DNA of 64,000 nucleotides. Origin: Streptomyces verrucosisporus (GTDB lineage: Bacteria; Actinomycetota; Actinomycetes; Streptomycetales; Streptomycetaceae). Under the pieces are notes generated by a model, which saw nothing but the letters and a program-made list of their open reading frames with translations, was not told the DNA's origin and made no database searches. The stretch lies in assembly GCF_017114865.1 (NCBI RefSeq), contig NZ_JADEYH010000003.1, positions 124,001 through 188,000 of the forward strand, in the 5' to 3' direction. The position numbers and the translations under genes were made by a program. Shown here piece after piece: positions 10,196 to 18,246 of this stretch; positions within the stretch are counted from its first letter, which is position 1, and each line of letters opens with the position of its first letter.

Positions 10196-10204
10196 TTATC
10201 CACA
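10196..10204 (+). promoter_or_regulatory. DnaA box (TTATCCACA) upstream of paaA
   Basis: Perfect TTATCCACA between DUF5819 and paaA, 36 bp from the operator at 10241-10254 and directly before a TTGACA hexamer (10208-10213) that may be a -35 element. Confidence 0.5.
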
Positions 10205-10240
10205 GCCTTGACACCTTGGGGCCCGGACGACCACCATTGA

Positions 10241-10254
10241 ACCGAACGATCGGT
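10241..10254. promoter_or_regulatory. TetR-type operator upstream of paaA
   Basis: ACCGAACGATCGGT, the exact reverse complement of the palindrome at 5313-5326. It lies 35 bp before the paaA start and downstream of a TTGACA hexamer at 10208-10213, a position suited to repression of the paaABCDE operon. Confidence 0.7.
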
Positions 10255-10289
10255 CGGTTGGTTCCTCGCCAGGAGCAAGGGAGCTCTGC

Positions 10290-11276
10290 ATGACGACGCT
10301 GCTGCCGGAGACGGACCGGGGCGGAGGGCCCGGAGCGCACCAGGAGGTGTTCGACGCGGCGATCGCGGCGGACGAGCGGATCGAGCCGCGCGACTGGATG
10401 CCCGACGCCTACCGCGCCACGCTGGTGCGCCAGATCGCCCAGCACGCCCACTCCGAGATCATCGGCATGCAGCCGGAGGCCAACTGGATCACGCGCGCGC
10501 CCTCGCTGCGCCGCAAGGCGATCCTGATGGCCAAGGTGCAGGACGAGGCGGGGCACGGGCTGTACCTCTACAGCGCCGCCGAGACGCTCGGCGCCAGTCG
10601 CGACGAGCTGCTGGACAAGCTGCACTCCGGGCGCCAGAAGTACTCCTCGATCTTCAACTACCCCACCCTGACCTGGGCCGACGTCGGCGCGATCGGCTGG
10701 CTGGTGGACGGCGCGGCCATCACCAACCAGGTGCCGCTGTGCCGCTGCTCCTACGGGCCCTACGCGCGGGCCATGGTCCGCGTCTGCAAGGAGGAGTCCT
10801 TCCACCAGCGCCAGGGGTACGAGCTGCTGCTCGCGCTGAGCCGTGGCACCGAGGCCCAGCACGCCATGGCGCAGGATGCCGTGGACCGCTGGTGGTGGCC
10901 GTCGCTGATGATGTTCGGACCGCCCGACGACGCCTCGAAGCACTCGGCCCAGTCGATGGCCTGGAAGATCAAGCGGCACTCCAACGACGAGCTGCGCCAG
11001 CGCTTCGTGGACATCTGCGTGCCCCAGGCCGAGTCCCTCGGCCTGACCCTGCCCGACCCCGAGCTGCGGTGGAACGAGGAGCGCGGGCACTACGACTTCG
11101 GGCCGATCGACTGGTCCGAGTTCCACGAGGTGCTGCGCGGCAACGGCCCGTGCAACGATCAGCGGCTGGACCGCCGCCGCCGCGCCCATGAGGAGGGCGC
11201 CTGGGTGCGCGAGGCCGCCGCGGCGTACGCCCGCAAGCACGGCGGGCAGGACGGCGACGGAAGGACGGCGGCATGA
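10290..11276 (+). CDS. paaA: 1,2-phenylacetyl-CoA epoxidase subunit PaaA
   Basis: 328 residues. Catalytic diiron subunit of the multicomponent monooxygenase that epoxidises the ring of phenylacetyl-CoA. Ferritin-like iron ligands are visible in [17 protein letters not shown] and [15 protein letters not shown]. First gene of paaABCDE, all joined by start/stop overlaps. ATG with AAGGGAG upstream. An operator and DnaA box precede it (see 10241 and 10196). Confidence 0.96.
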   Translation: MTTLLPETDRGGGPGAHQEVFDAAIAADERIEPRDWMPDAYRATLVRQIAQHAHSEIIGMQPEANWITRAPSLRRKAILMAKVQDEAGHGLYLYSAAETLGASRDELLDKLHSGRQKYSSIFNYPTLTWADVGAIGWLVDGAAITNQVPLCRCSYGPYARAMVRVCKEESFHQRQGYELLLALSRGTEAQHAMAQDAVDRWWWPSLMMFGPPDDASKHSAQSMAWKIKRHSNDELRQRFVDICVPQAESLGLTLPDPELRWNEERGHYDFGPIDWSEFHEVLRGNGPCNDQRLDRRRRAHEEGAWVREAAAAYARKHGGQDGDGRTAA

Positions 11277-11560
11277 CCACCAGCGAATGGCCCCTGTGGG
11301 AGGTCTTCGTCCGCAGCAGGCGCGGCCTGTCCCACACCCACGTCGGCAGCCTGCACGCGCCCGACGCCGAGATGGCCCTGCGCAACGCGCGGGACCTGTA
11401 CACCCGGCGGTCGGAGGGCGTCTCGATCTGGGTGGTGCCGTCGTCCGCGGTCACCGCCTCCTCGCCCGACGAGAAGGACCCGTTCTTCGAGCCCGCCGCC
11501 GACAAGCCCTACCGCCACCCCACCTTCTACGAGGTCCCGGAAGGGGTGCGGCACCTGTGA
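11273..11560 (+). CDS. paaB: 1,2-phenylacetyl-CoA epoxidase subunit PaaB
   Basis: 95 residues, the usual PaaB length. The N-terminal [20 protein letters not shown] matches PaaB, a small structural subunit of the epoxidase complex. The ATG overlaps the paaA stop (ATGA) and the stop overlaps the paaC GTG. Confidence 0.95.
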   Translation: MTTSEWPLWEVFVRSRRGLSHTHVGSLHAPDAEMALRNARDLYTRRSEGVSIWVVPSSAVTASSPDEKDPFFEPAADKPYRHPTFYEVPEGVRHL

Positions 11561-12279
11561 GCGCTCCCCGCACGGCCGTGCTGGCCCTCGGCGACGACGC
11601 ACTGGTCCTCTCCCACCGGCTGGGGGAGTGGGCCGGGAACGCACCCGTCCTGGAGGAGGAGGTCGCCCTCGCCAACATCGCGCTGGACCTCCTCGGCCAG
11701 GCCCGCGCCCTGCTGACGATGGCCGGGGACGAGGACGAGCTGGCGTACCTCCGCGAGGAACGGGCCTTCACCAACGTGCAGCTCGTCGAGCAGCCGAACG
11801 GCGACTTCGCCCACACCATCGCCCGCCAGCTGTACTTCTCCGCCTACCAGGAGCTGCTGTACGAGCGGCTGGCCGACGGCGGTACCGACGACGCCGAGCT
11901 CGCCGCGCTGGCCGCCAAGGCGGTCAAGGAGGTCGCCTACCACCGCGACCACGCCGAGCACTGGACACTGCGCCTGGGCGACGGCACCGAGACGAGCCGC
12001 AAGCGCATGAAGGACGCGCTGGAGGGGCTGTGGCGCCACACCGGCGAGCTGTTCCGGCCCGTCGAGGGCCTGGACGTCGACTGGGCCGGACTGGACGAGC
12101 AGTGGGCGCGGCGCATCACCGGTGTGCTGGAGCGCGCGGCCCTCACCGTCCCCGAAGGGCCGCGGAGCAGCCCCTGGGCCGCCGGCGCCGGACGGCAGGG
12201 TGTCCACACCGAGCCGTTCGGCCGGATGCTCGCCGAGATGCAGCATCTGCACCGCAGCCACCCTGGAGCGTCGTGGTGA
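11557..12279 (+). CDS. paaC: 1,2-phenylacetyl-CoA epoxidase subunit PaaC
   Basis: 240 residues. Ferritin-like structural partner of PaaA; LGEWAGNAPVLEEEVALANI and KEVAYHRDHAEHW are typical of PaaC. The GTG start overlaps the paaB stop (GTGA). It forms the stable AC heterodimer of the epoxidase. Confidence 0.94.
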   Translation: MSAPRTAVLALGDDALVLSHRLGEWAGNAPVLEEEVALANIALDLLGQARALLTMAGDEDELAYLREERAFTNVQLVEQPNGDFAHTIARQLYFSAYQELLYERLADGGTDDAELAALAAKAVKEVAYHRDHAEHWTLRLGDGTETSRKRMKDALEGLWRHTGELFRPVEGLDVDWAGLDEQWARRITGVLERAALTVPEGPRSSPWAAGAGRQGVHTEPFGRMLAEMQHLHRSHPGASW

Positions 12280-12821
12280 CGCCCCCGGCAGAGGCGAAGG
12301 CGGCAAAGGCGGCGGCTGGGACGACGGTGCTGGAGGCGGAGCTGCGTGAGATCGCCGGCTCCGTCCCGGACCCGGAGCTGCCGGTGGTGTCCCTGGCCGA
12401 GCTGGGAGTGCTGCGCGGTCTGCACCTGCTCGGGCCCGGCCGGGTGGAGGTCGAGCTGACCCCCACCTACACCGGCTGCCCGGCGGTGGAGGCGATGTCC
12501 GCCGACGTGGAGCGGGCACTGCACGAGTACGGCGTGGCGGAGGTGACGGTCCGCACGGTCCTCTCCCCGCCCTGGACGACGGACGCGATCACCGCCGAGG
12601 GCCGCCGCAAGCTGGCCGAGTTCGGGATAGCCCCGCCCCGTCCCGGTGCGGGTGCCTCCGACAGCGGCGGGCCGGTCGCGGTGGACCTGGCCATCCGCTG
12701 CCCTCACTGCGGCTCGGCCGACACCACCCTGCTCAGCCGCTTCTCCTCCACCGCCTGCAAGGCGCTGCGCCGCTGCGCCTCCTGCCGGGAGCCGTTCGAC
12801 CACTTCAAGGAGCTGCTATGA
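12276..12821 (+). CDS. paaD: 1,2-phenylacetyl-CoA epoxidase maturation subunit PaaD
   Basis: 181 residues. An N-terminal DUF59/MIP18-type domain (SVPDPELPVVSLAELGVLR, TPTYTGCPA) is followed by a C-terminal zinc-ribbon-like tail with two CxxC pairs (CPHCGSAD and CASCREPFDH). PaaD is thought to help metal-centre assembly in the epoxidase. The GTG at 12276 overlaps the paaC stop; a GTG one codon upstream is equally possible. Confidence 0.92.
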   Translation: MTPPAEAKAAKAAAGTTVLEAELREIAGSVPDPELPVVSLAELGVLRGLHLLGPGRVEVELTPTYTGCPAVEAMSADVERALHEYGVAEVTVRTVLSPPWTTDAITAEGRRKLAEFGIAPPRPGAGASDSGGPVAVDLAIRCPHCGSADTTLLSRFSSTACKALRRCASCREPFDHFKELL

Positions 12822-13885
12822 GGTTCCATCCGCTCCGGGTCCGCGAGGTGGAGCGGCTCACGGACGACTCGGTGGCCGTGGCGTTCGAGGTGCCGCCCGA
12901 GCTGCACGACACCTTCCGCCACGTTCCGGGCCAGCACGTCACCCTGCGGCGCGAGGTGGACGGCGCGGAGGTGCGCCGCACCTACTCCGCCTGCTCCCCC
13001 GCCGTCCCCGCACCCACCGAGCCGGTACTCCGGGTCGGCATCCGGCTGGTGGAGGGCGGCGCGTTCTCCGCCCACGCCGTCAAGGAGCTGTCCGCCGGAG
13101 ACACGGTCGACGTGACGCCCCCGACGGGCCGCTTCACCCTGCGCCCCCGTCCCGGCCGCTTCGCGGCGGTCGTCGGCGGCAGCGGCATCACACCGGTGCT
13201 GTCCATCGCCGCCACGCTGCTGGCCGAGGAGCCGGACGCCCGGTTCTGCCTGATCCGCACCGACCGCACCGCGGCGTCGGCGATGTTCCTGGAGGAGGTC
13301 GCCGAGCTGAAGGACCGCCACCCGGACCGCTTCCATCTGGTGCACACGCTCTCCCGCGAGGAACGCCAGGCCGGCCTGCCCACCGGGCGGCTCGACGCCG
13401 AGCGCCTCGCCGACCTGCTGCCCGCCCTGCTGCCGGTGCCCGACGTGGACGGCTGGTTCCTGTGCGGGCCGCACGGGCTGGTCCGGGAGGCGGAGCGCGC
13501 GCTGACCGCGCTCGGGGTGCCCGCCGCCGAGGTCCACCAGGAGATCTTCCATGTGGACGACGCCTCCCCGGCCGCGGAGCAGCGGACGGCCGCCCGTACC
13601 GCGCCCGGCGGCTCGAAGCTCACCGCCACGCTCGACGGCCGGATGGGCGTCTGGCCCGCCGCCGAGGGCGAGACGCTGCTGGAGACGGTGCTGCGCAACC
13701 GCTCCGACGCGCCCTACGCCTGCAAGGGCGGGGTGTGCGGCACCTGCCGTGTACGGCTGGTGTCCGGCGAGGTGAGCATGGACCGCAACTTCGCCCTGGA
13801 GCCGGAGGAGGTCTCGGCGGGATATGTGCTGGCCTGCCAGTCGCGGCCGGTCACCGATGCCGTCGAGGTGGACTTCGACGCCTGA
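12818..13885 (+). CDS. paaE: 1,2-phenylacetyl-CoA epoxidase reductase PaaE
   Basis: 355 residues. NAD(P)H-dependent reductase that feeds electrons to PaaA. A ferredoxin-reductase FAD domain (RTYSAC), an NAD domain (GGSGITPVLSI, FLCGPHGLV) and a C-terminal plant-type 2Fe-2S domain with CKGGVCGTCRV and a distal cysteine in VLACQSRP. The ATG overlaps the paaD stop (ATGA). Last gene of the operon; a strong hairpin follows. Confidence 0.95.
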   Translation: MRFHPLRVREVERLTDDSVAVAFEVPPELHDTFRHVPGQHVTLRREVDGAEVRRTYSACSPAVPAPTEPVLRVGIRLVEGGAFSAHAVKELSAGDTVDVTPPTGRFTLRPRPGRFAAVVGGSGITPVLSIAATLLAEEPDARFCLIRTDRTAASAMFLEEVAELKDRHPDRFHLVHTLSREERQAGLPTGRLDAERLADLLPALLPVPDVDGWFLCGPHGLVREAERALTALGVPAAEVHQEIFHVDDASPAAEQRTAARTAPGGSKLTATLDGRMGVWPAAEGETLLETVLRNRSDAPYACKGGVCGTCRVRLVSGEVSMDRNFALEPEEVSAGYVLACQSRPVTDAVEVDFDA

Positions 13886-13961
13886 GGGTTCCAGAGCCTC
13901 TCGGACGGTACGGCCCACGGCCCACGGGCCCTTGGGACAACCGGCTTTCGCACAGCCGGTG

Positions 13962-13992
13962 GGCCCGGCGCGCTCCGACTCCGCGCCGGGCC
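13962..13992. terminator. hairpin after paaE
   Basis: Perfect 11-base arms (13962-13972 and 13982-13992), 9-base loop, then TCTTT. A smaller hairpin (CCGGCT/AGCCGG) precedes it at 13941-13959. It lies between convergent paaE and the rhodanese gene. Confidence 0.7.
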
Positions 13993-14088
13993 TCTTTCAC
14001 TCGCGGATCACAGCTCACAGCACATGTCATGCGTCACACGGCGCCCGCCTCGGCAGCACGCCACGCAAGCAGCGCGCTCCCGTCTGCC

Positions 14089-14430
14089 TCACGCCACGTG
14101 GGCAGGTCCCCGCCCGTCGTTCACCAGCGGCTTCCCGGCAGCCTCCCAGGCCAGCATGCCGCCGTCGACGTTCACCGCGTCGATGCCCTGCCCCAGCAGA
14201 TACCGCGTGACCTGCGCCGACCGGCCACCGACCCGGCAGACCACGTACACCCGCCGGTCCGCGGCCTTCTCGGTCACCTCGCCGAACCGTTCCACGAACT
14301 CGCTCATCGGCACGTGCACGGCCTCCTCCGCGTGCCCGGCCGCCCACTCGTCGTCCTCCCGGACATCCAGCAGAAGGCCCTCCGACGGCACCGCCGCGGC
14401 CTCCACCGAAGGAATCCGGCCGTACTGCAT
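14089..14430 (-). CDS. single-domain rhodanese-like sulfurtransferase
   Basis: 113 residues, one rhodanese domain. LLLDVREDDEWAAGHAEEA opens the fold, and the active-site loop is VVCRVGGRSAQ with the catalytic cysteine. The family carries persulfide sulfur or senses it; the partner is unknown. It is a single-gene unit convergent with paaE. Confidence 0.88.
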   Translation of the reverse strand: MQYGRIPSVEAAAVPSEGLLLDVREDDEWAAGHAEEAVHVPMSEFVERFGEVTEKAADRRVYVVCRVGGRSAQVTRYLLGQGIDAVNVDGGMLAWEAAGKPLVNDGRGPAHVA

Positions 14431-14537
14431 CAGGTCACGCCCCTCTCACCCGGCCCCGGCCCTCCGGCGCCGTCCCACACATTCCACACATGCCGCATGC
14501 TCCGACCGAGCACCCCGGCCGACCGCCTTCCGGGAAC

Positions 14538-15449
14538 CTAACCCGTCGGCCCCGGCCGCTCCGCCCGGCCCGCCTGGTCCATCCGACCGGTCAGCTCGGC
14601 CAGACGCGCCTCCTTCTCGGCGATCCGCTCGTGCAGCCGCCCGGCGATCTCCTCCAGCAGGCCGTCCGGATCGTCGGGCGCCAGCCTGAGCATGGAGCCG
14701 ATCGCGCCCTCCTCCAGCTCCGCCGCGGCCGCGGCCAGCATCTCCTTGCGCCGCGCCAGCCACTCCAGACGCGCGTACAGCTCCTCGCCGCGGGCGGCCG
14801 CCCGCTCCTCCCCGGTCCGCGGCCCGGCGGCCCACTCCTCGGCCAGCGCGGCGAGCGCCTCCTCGTCGCCGTCGGAGTACGCCTTGTTCGCCCGGGTCAT
14901 GAACTCCTCGCGCCGCCCGCGCTCCGCCTCGTCCTGCACCAGGTCCGGATGCGCGGAGCGCACCAGCTCCCGGTACAGGCGCCTGGCCCGCTCGCTGGGC
15001 CGCACCCGCTCCGGAGGCCGCACCCGCTGCCCGGTGAGCATCGCGACGGCCTCCGGTGGCAGCCCGGCGGAGTCCATCCAGCCCTGGTACAGCTCCTCCA
15101 CGGCCGGCATCGGCAGGAAGGAGGCGCGTGCCTCGCGCGCTCTGCGCACGTCCTCAGGGTCGCCGGTGCACGCGGCCACCGCCTCGGCGATCAGGACATC
15201 CAGTTCCTCGATCCGGCCGTACAGCGGACCGAGCCGCTGCTCGTGCAGCCGGGAGAAGTTCTCCACCTCGACCCGGAAGGTCTCCACGGCGATCTCGTAC
15301 TCGATCAGCGCCGTCTCGGCCGCACGCACGGCCCGCTCCAGACGCTCGACGGCCTCCCCGCCGACGCTCGGGGCGGCCTCCGGCGCATCCTGCGGCTCAT
15401 GCGTCTCGTGCCCGGCCTGCCGGGCTTCCTGCTGGGCTTCCGGATCCAC
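14538..15449 (-). CDS. J-domain-containing protein
   Basis: 303 residues from the GTG at 15449, which has GAGGAA five bases upstream; an in-frame GTG at 15569 would add 40 residues. A long helical N-terminal half (LERAVRAAETALIEYEIAVE) is followed by a J-domain-like segment (RARRLYRELVRSAHPDLVQD) that keeps the HPD tripeptide needed to stimulate Hsp70, then a C-terminal coiled coil. It probably works with DnaK, but the client is unknown. Confidence 0.75.
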   Translation of the reverse strand: MDPEAQQEARQAGHETHEPQDAPEAAPSVGGEAVERLERAVRAAETALIEYEIAVETFRVEVENFSRLHEQRLGPLYGRIEELDVLIAEAVAACTGDPEDVRRAREARASFLPMPAVEELYQGWMDSAGLPPEAVAMLTGQRVRPPERVRPSERARRLYRELVRSAHPDLVQDEAERGRREEFMTRANKAYSDGDEEALAALAEEWAAGPRTGEERAAARGEELYARLEWLARRKEMLAAAAAELEEGAIGSMLRLAPDDPDGLLEEIAGRLHERIAEKEARLAELTGRMDQAGRAERPGPTG

Positions 15450-15663
15450 GGGCTTCCTCGCGACGGCGTTCCACTGCGCCCCGGCCCTGACCGGCTCCCT
15501 GACCGGGGTCCTGACCGGGATTCGCGCCGCGGCCGCCGGGAAGGCTCCCCGGCCGGACGGCGGCGTCACCCGGCCAGCCTACGGCTCCTCCGGCCCGTGC
15601 CTCACACCCCGCCCGCGCTCCCGTCCGCGCGCAGGTCCTCGGGCCCGGCCTCGCACCCCGCTC

Positions 15664-17082
15664 TCACACCTCCCGTTCGGCCGGCAGCCGCCCGGCGCGC
15701 ACCGCGGCCGCCAGCTCCGCGTGGTCCCTCTCGGTACGGTCGGCGTAGGCGACCGCGAAGGCGGCCACCGCCTCGTCCAGTTCCTCCGACTTGCCGCAGT
15801 ACCCCGCCAGCAGCCGCGGATCGGCGCTGTGGGAGTGCGCACGGGCCAGCAGAGCCCCGGTCATCCGCGCGTAGTCGTCGATCTCGCAGGCGCCCAGCGC
15901 CGCCGGGTCCACGCTGCCCTTGCGGTTGCGGAACTGCCTCACCTGGTACGGCCGCCCCCGTACCGTCGTCCAGCCCAGCAGCGTGTCGGAGACCACCTGC
16001 ATGCGCCGCTGCCCCAGCACCACCCGGCGCCCCTCGTGCACCGGTCCCGGCCCCGGTTCCGGCACCGGCCCGGCGATGCCCGCCAGGACCGTGTACGGCC
16101 GCAGCACCGACGGCCGCGCCTCCTTCACCTGGAGCACCAGCGGCTTGCCCCGGTGGTCCAGGAGCAGCACCACGTACGAGCGTGTGCCCACGCTGCCGGT
16201 GCCCACGACCCGGAACGCCACGTCGTGGACCGCGTACCGCGCCAGCAGCGGCAACCGGTCCTCGGGCAGCGTCCCCAGGTACTCCTCCAGCGAGGCGGCC
16301 ACGGCCGCCGCCTCCTCGTCGGACACCCTGCGCAGCACCGGCGGGGCGTCCACGAAGACCCGGCCGCCGTCACCGGTCTCCCGGGTGGACTTGGCGGCGA
16401 AGCGCGCGCTGGTGTTGCGCCGGGCCTTCTCCGAGACCCGCCGGAGGGTGCCCAGCAGATCGTGGGCGTCGGCGTGCGAGACGAGCTCCTCGTCGGCGAC
16501 GGCGTTCCAGGCGTCGGCCGCCGGCATCCTCGCCAGCAGCCGCAGGGTGTGCCGGTAGGCGCCGGCCGCGTCGTACGCCGCCGTCCGGCACACGTCCTCG
16601 TCCGCCCCCGCCTCCCGCCCGGCCAGCACCAGGGAGGCGGCCAGCCGCTTGAGGTCCCACTCCCAGGGGCCGCACACGGTCTCGTCGAAGTCGTTCAGGT
16701 CGATGGTCAGGCCGCCGCGGGCGTCACCGTAGATGCCGAAGTTCGCGGCGTGCGCGTCACCGCAGATCTGCGCGCCGACGCCGGTGGCGGGCGTGCCGTG
16801 CGCCAGGTCGTACGCCATCAGCCCGGCGGAGCCGCGCAGGAACGCGAAGGGGGAGGCGACCATCCGGCCGACCCGGATCGGCACCAGTTCCCCGATCCGG
16901 CCCCGGTTGGACTCCTCCACGGCCGTCACCGCGTCCGGCCGCCCCGGCGCCTCGGAGAACCCGGCGTGCGCCCGCCTGGGCACCGCCTCCCGCAGCGTCC
17001 TGCCCTCCCGCTTCGGCGCCCGCAGGCTCCCGCGGTCCGCGAAACCCGGCACATACGGCAGCCGCTCGTCCACGGCCCCCAC
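15664..17082 (-). CDS. DUF2252 family protein
   Basis: 472 residues, usual family length. RMVASPFAFLRGSAGLMAYD, ICGDAHAANFGIYGD and LNDFDETVCGPWEWDLKRL are the DUF2252 hallmarks; GDAHAANFG and NDFDE resemble the catalytic loops of kinase-like (aminoglycoside phosphotransferase) folds. Substrate unknown. GTG start at 17082 with AGGGG just upstream; GTG at 17073 is an alternative. It lies downstream of no obvious partner. Confidence 0.87.
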   Translation of the reverse strand: MGAVDERLPYVPGFADRGSLRAPKREGRTLREAVPRRAHAGFSEAPGRPDAVTAVEESNRGRIGELVPIRVGRMVASPFAFLRGSAGLMAYDLAHGTPATGVGAQICGDAHAANFGIYGDARGGLTIDLNDFDETVCGPWEWDLKRLAASLVLAGREAGADEDVCRTAAYDAAGAYRHTLRLLARMPAADAWNAVADEELVSHADAHDLLGTLRRVSEKARRNTSARFAAKSTRETGDGGRVFVDAPPVLRRVSDEEAAAVAASLEEYLGTLPEDRLPLLARYAVHDVAFRVVGTGSVGTRSYVVLLLDHRGKPLVLQVKEARPSVLRPYTVLAGIAGPVPEPGPGPVHEGRRVVLGQRRMQVVSDTLLGWTTVRGRPYQVRQFRNRKGSVDPAALGACEIDDYARMTGALLARAHSHSADPRLLAGYCGKSEELDEAVAAFAVAYADRTERDHAELAAAVRAGRLPAEREV

Positions 17083-17225
17083 CCCCTGCTACTTACCAGC
17101 GGGCGGCGGCAGGCCGGCACCGACCGGGGCCGACCCGCGCCGACCGCGACGATCAGCGGACTCGAAGGTACCCCCCGATCCCGGCCCGGGGCAGTGCCGG
17201 GACGGCCGGAGTCGGCACCACGCCC

Positions 17226-17381
17226 ATCTCCCGCCGTCCGCCGCCCGAGCCGCCGCGCCCCGGCCGGGGCTCCGCCGACACCGGGGAGTTGGCCGGATAC
17301 CTGCGTGAGCTGGGGGAGGAGATCGCCCGGCTCCGGCGTGACCTTGAGGAACTGCGCCGATCCCGCCGGGCGGAGGACTGA
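17226..17381 (+). pseudogene. remnant of a small coiled-coil protein gene
   Basis: An open frame ending at 17381 encodes a convincing amphipathic helix, ELAGYLRELGEEIARLRR, and continues to RRAED. No ATG, GTG or well-placed TTG lies upstream in frame; the first plausible position is an ATC at 17226. I read it as a small gene that lost its start codon, or one using an unusual start. No function can be given. Confidence 0.3.
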
Positions 17382-17417
17382 CCGACCACCGTCGCGACAG
17401 ACCCGAACGGAGTAGCG

Positions 17418-17640
17418 GTGACCGATCCGATCGTCACCGTCGCCGACGGCTCCGGGCGCAGTCTGCGAGCCCTGGTGCGGGCGGCCCACTCGGCCGCGCT
17501 GCACCACTGCGTCCTGCGCGTCGTCCATGTGCTGCCCTGCCGGGAGCACGACCTGCCCTTCTTCCCCGAAGGCCGCTTCGCGGTGGCGCAGCGCCGCGGC
17601 CACGACCTCGTCGAGGAGGCCGGCGCCCGGGGCCCGGGGT
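17418..17640 (+). pseudogene. truncated UspA-like (universal stress) gene
   Basis: From the GTG at 17418 (GGAG 8 bases upstream) the peptide PIVTVADGSGRSLRALVRAA, with LRVVHVLP soon after, matches the start of a universal stress protein domain. After LVEEAGARG, near 17640, the frame turns to low-complexity Arg/Pro residues and runs into the tRNA-Leu gene, while a neighbouring frame looks more protein-like (GLHAGRLDGGLLVHNRPD). A frameshift followed by decay is the simplest reading. The family ATP-binding GxxG...S motif of the C-terminal part is not seen. Confidence 0.4.
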
Positions 17641-17775
17641 CTCCACGCCGGCCGGCTGGACGGCGGCCTCCTCGTCCACAACCGCCCCGATCCGCTGCTG
17701 CCCGGCCTCCTGGTCTGCCGCCCCGATGCGGTCGCGCGCTTCCGCTTCCCCTACGCCGATCCCGGACACATACGA

Positions 17776-17829
17776 CGAGGAGCGGGCCTCCGACAGTGAC
17801 TTCCGCCACTTCCGGAGACCCGCTCCTCG
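17776..17829. terminator. hairpin downstream of tRNA-Leu
   Basis: CGAGGAGCGGG (17776-17786) pairs with CCCGCTCCTCG (17819-17829), with further pairing inside. It lies 12 bases past the tRNA 3' end on the minus strand. Confidence 0.55.
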
Positions 17830-17840
17830 GTACTTCTCTG

Positions 17841-17924
17841 TGCGCGAGGGGGGAGTTGAACCCCCACGCCCTTTCGGGCACTGGAACCTGAATCCAGCGC
17901 GTCTGCCTATTCCGCCACCCGCGC
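17841..17924 (-). tRNA. tRNA-Leu (anticodon CAG)
   Basis: Folds as a class II tRNA: 7-bp acceptor (GCGCGGG with CTCGCGC), anticodon stem CTGGA/TCCAG enclosing TTCAGGT (anticodon CAG), a variable arm with a small stem (TGCCC/GGGCG), and a T arm with GGTTCAACTCC. Discriminator A at 17841. CCA is not encoded. Confidence 0.95.
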
Positions 17925-18246
17925 ATGGGTGTTGCCGCTTTGATTCTCCCACGCCCCCGGACTTCTCTCGTCCGGTCCGGTGGGATCGCCTGGCGACACA
18001 CAGAACATTAGCACGCTGTCCGGGGTGGTCTCACACCCATATCGACCGACCACGGTTTGGGACACTGGACCCGTGCCACCTCTACGATCCGTGTGAGGGT
18101 TGACACCCGCGCGCCGGGTCCCGGTGGGGAACCAGCCGTTCACCCCGCGCGTGGATACGATCAGTAAGCAGTATCGGAAGGCAACGCGTCGTGCGCGACC
18201 GCGACCGGCGCACTAGAGCCGTGGGCATCGGGGAAGGAGGTGCACC
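17925..18246. other. intergenic promoter region between tRNA-Leu and fhaA
   Basis: 322 bp without a gene. It must hold the leftward tRNA-Leu promoter and the rightward promoter of the fhaA-pknB operon. A TTGACA hexamer at 18100-18105 and TACGAT hexamers at 18083 and around 18155 are present but not at canonical spacing, so I do not assign a promoter. A strong ribosome-binding site (GGAAGGAGG) immediately precedes fhaA. Confidence 0.5.

Noticed and set aside
14692..17415. 907-codon plus-strand open frame
   Set aside because: Antisense to the J-domain and DUF2252 genes; composition is Arg/Gly/Pro/His-rich without any family motif. A shadow of high-GC codon use.
17434..17952. 172-codon minus-strand frame across tRNA-Leu
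   Set aside because: It reads through the tRNA gene and has no family resemblance.
18100..18105. TTGACA as a -35 box for the fhaA operon
   Set aside because: No -10 hexamer at 16-18 bp spacing; the TACGAT hexamers nearby are misplaced.
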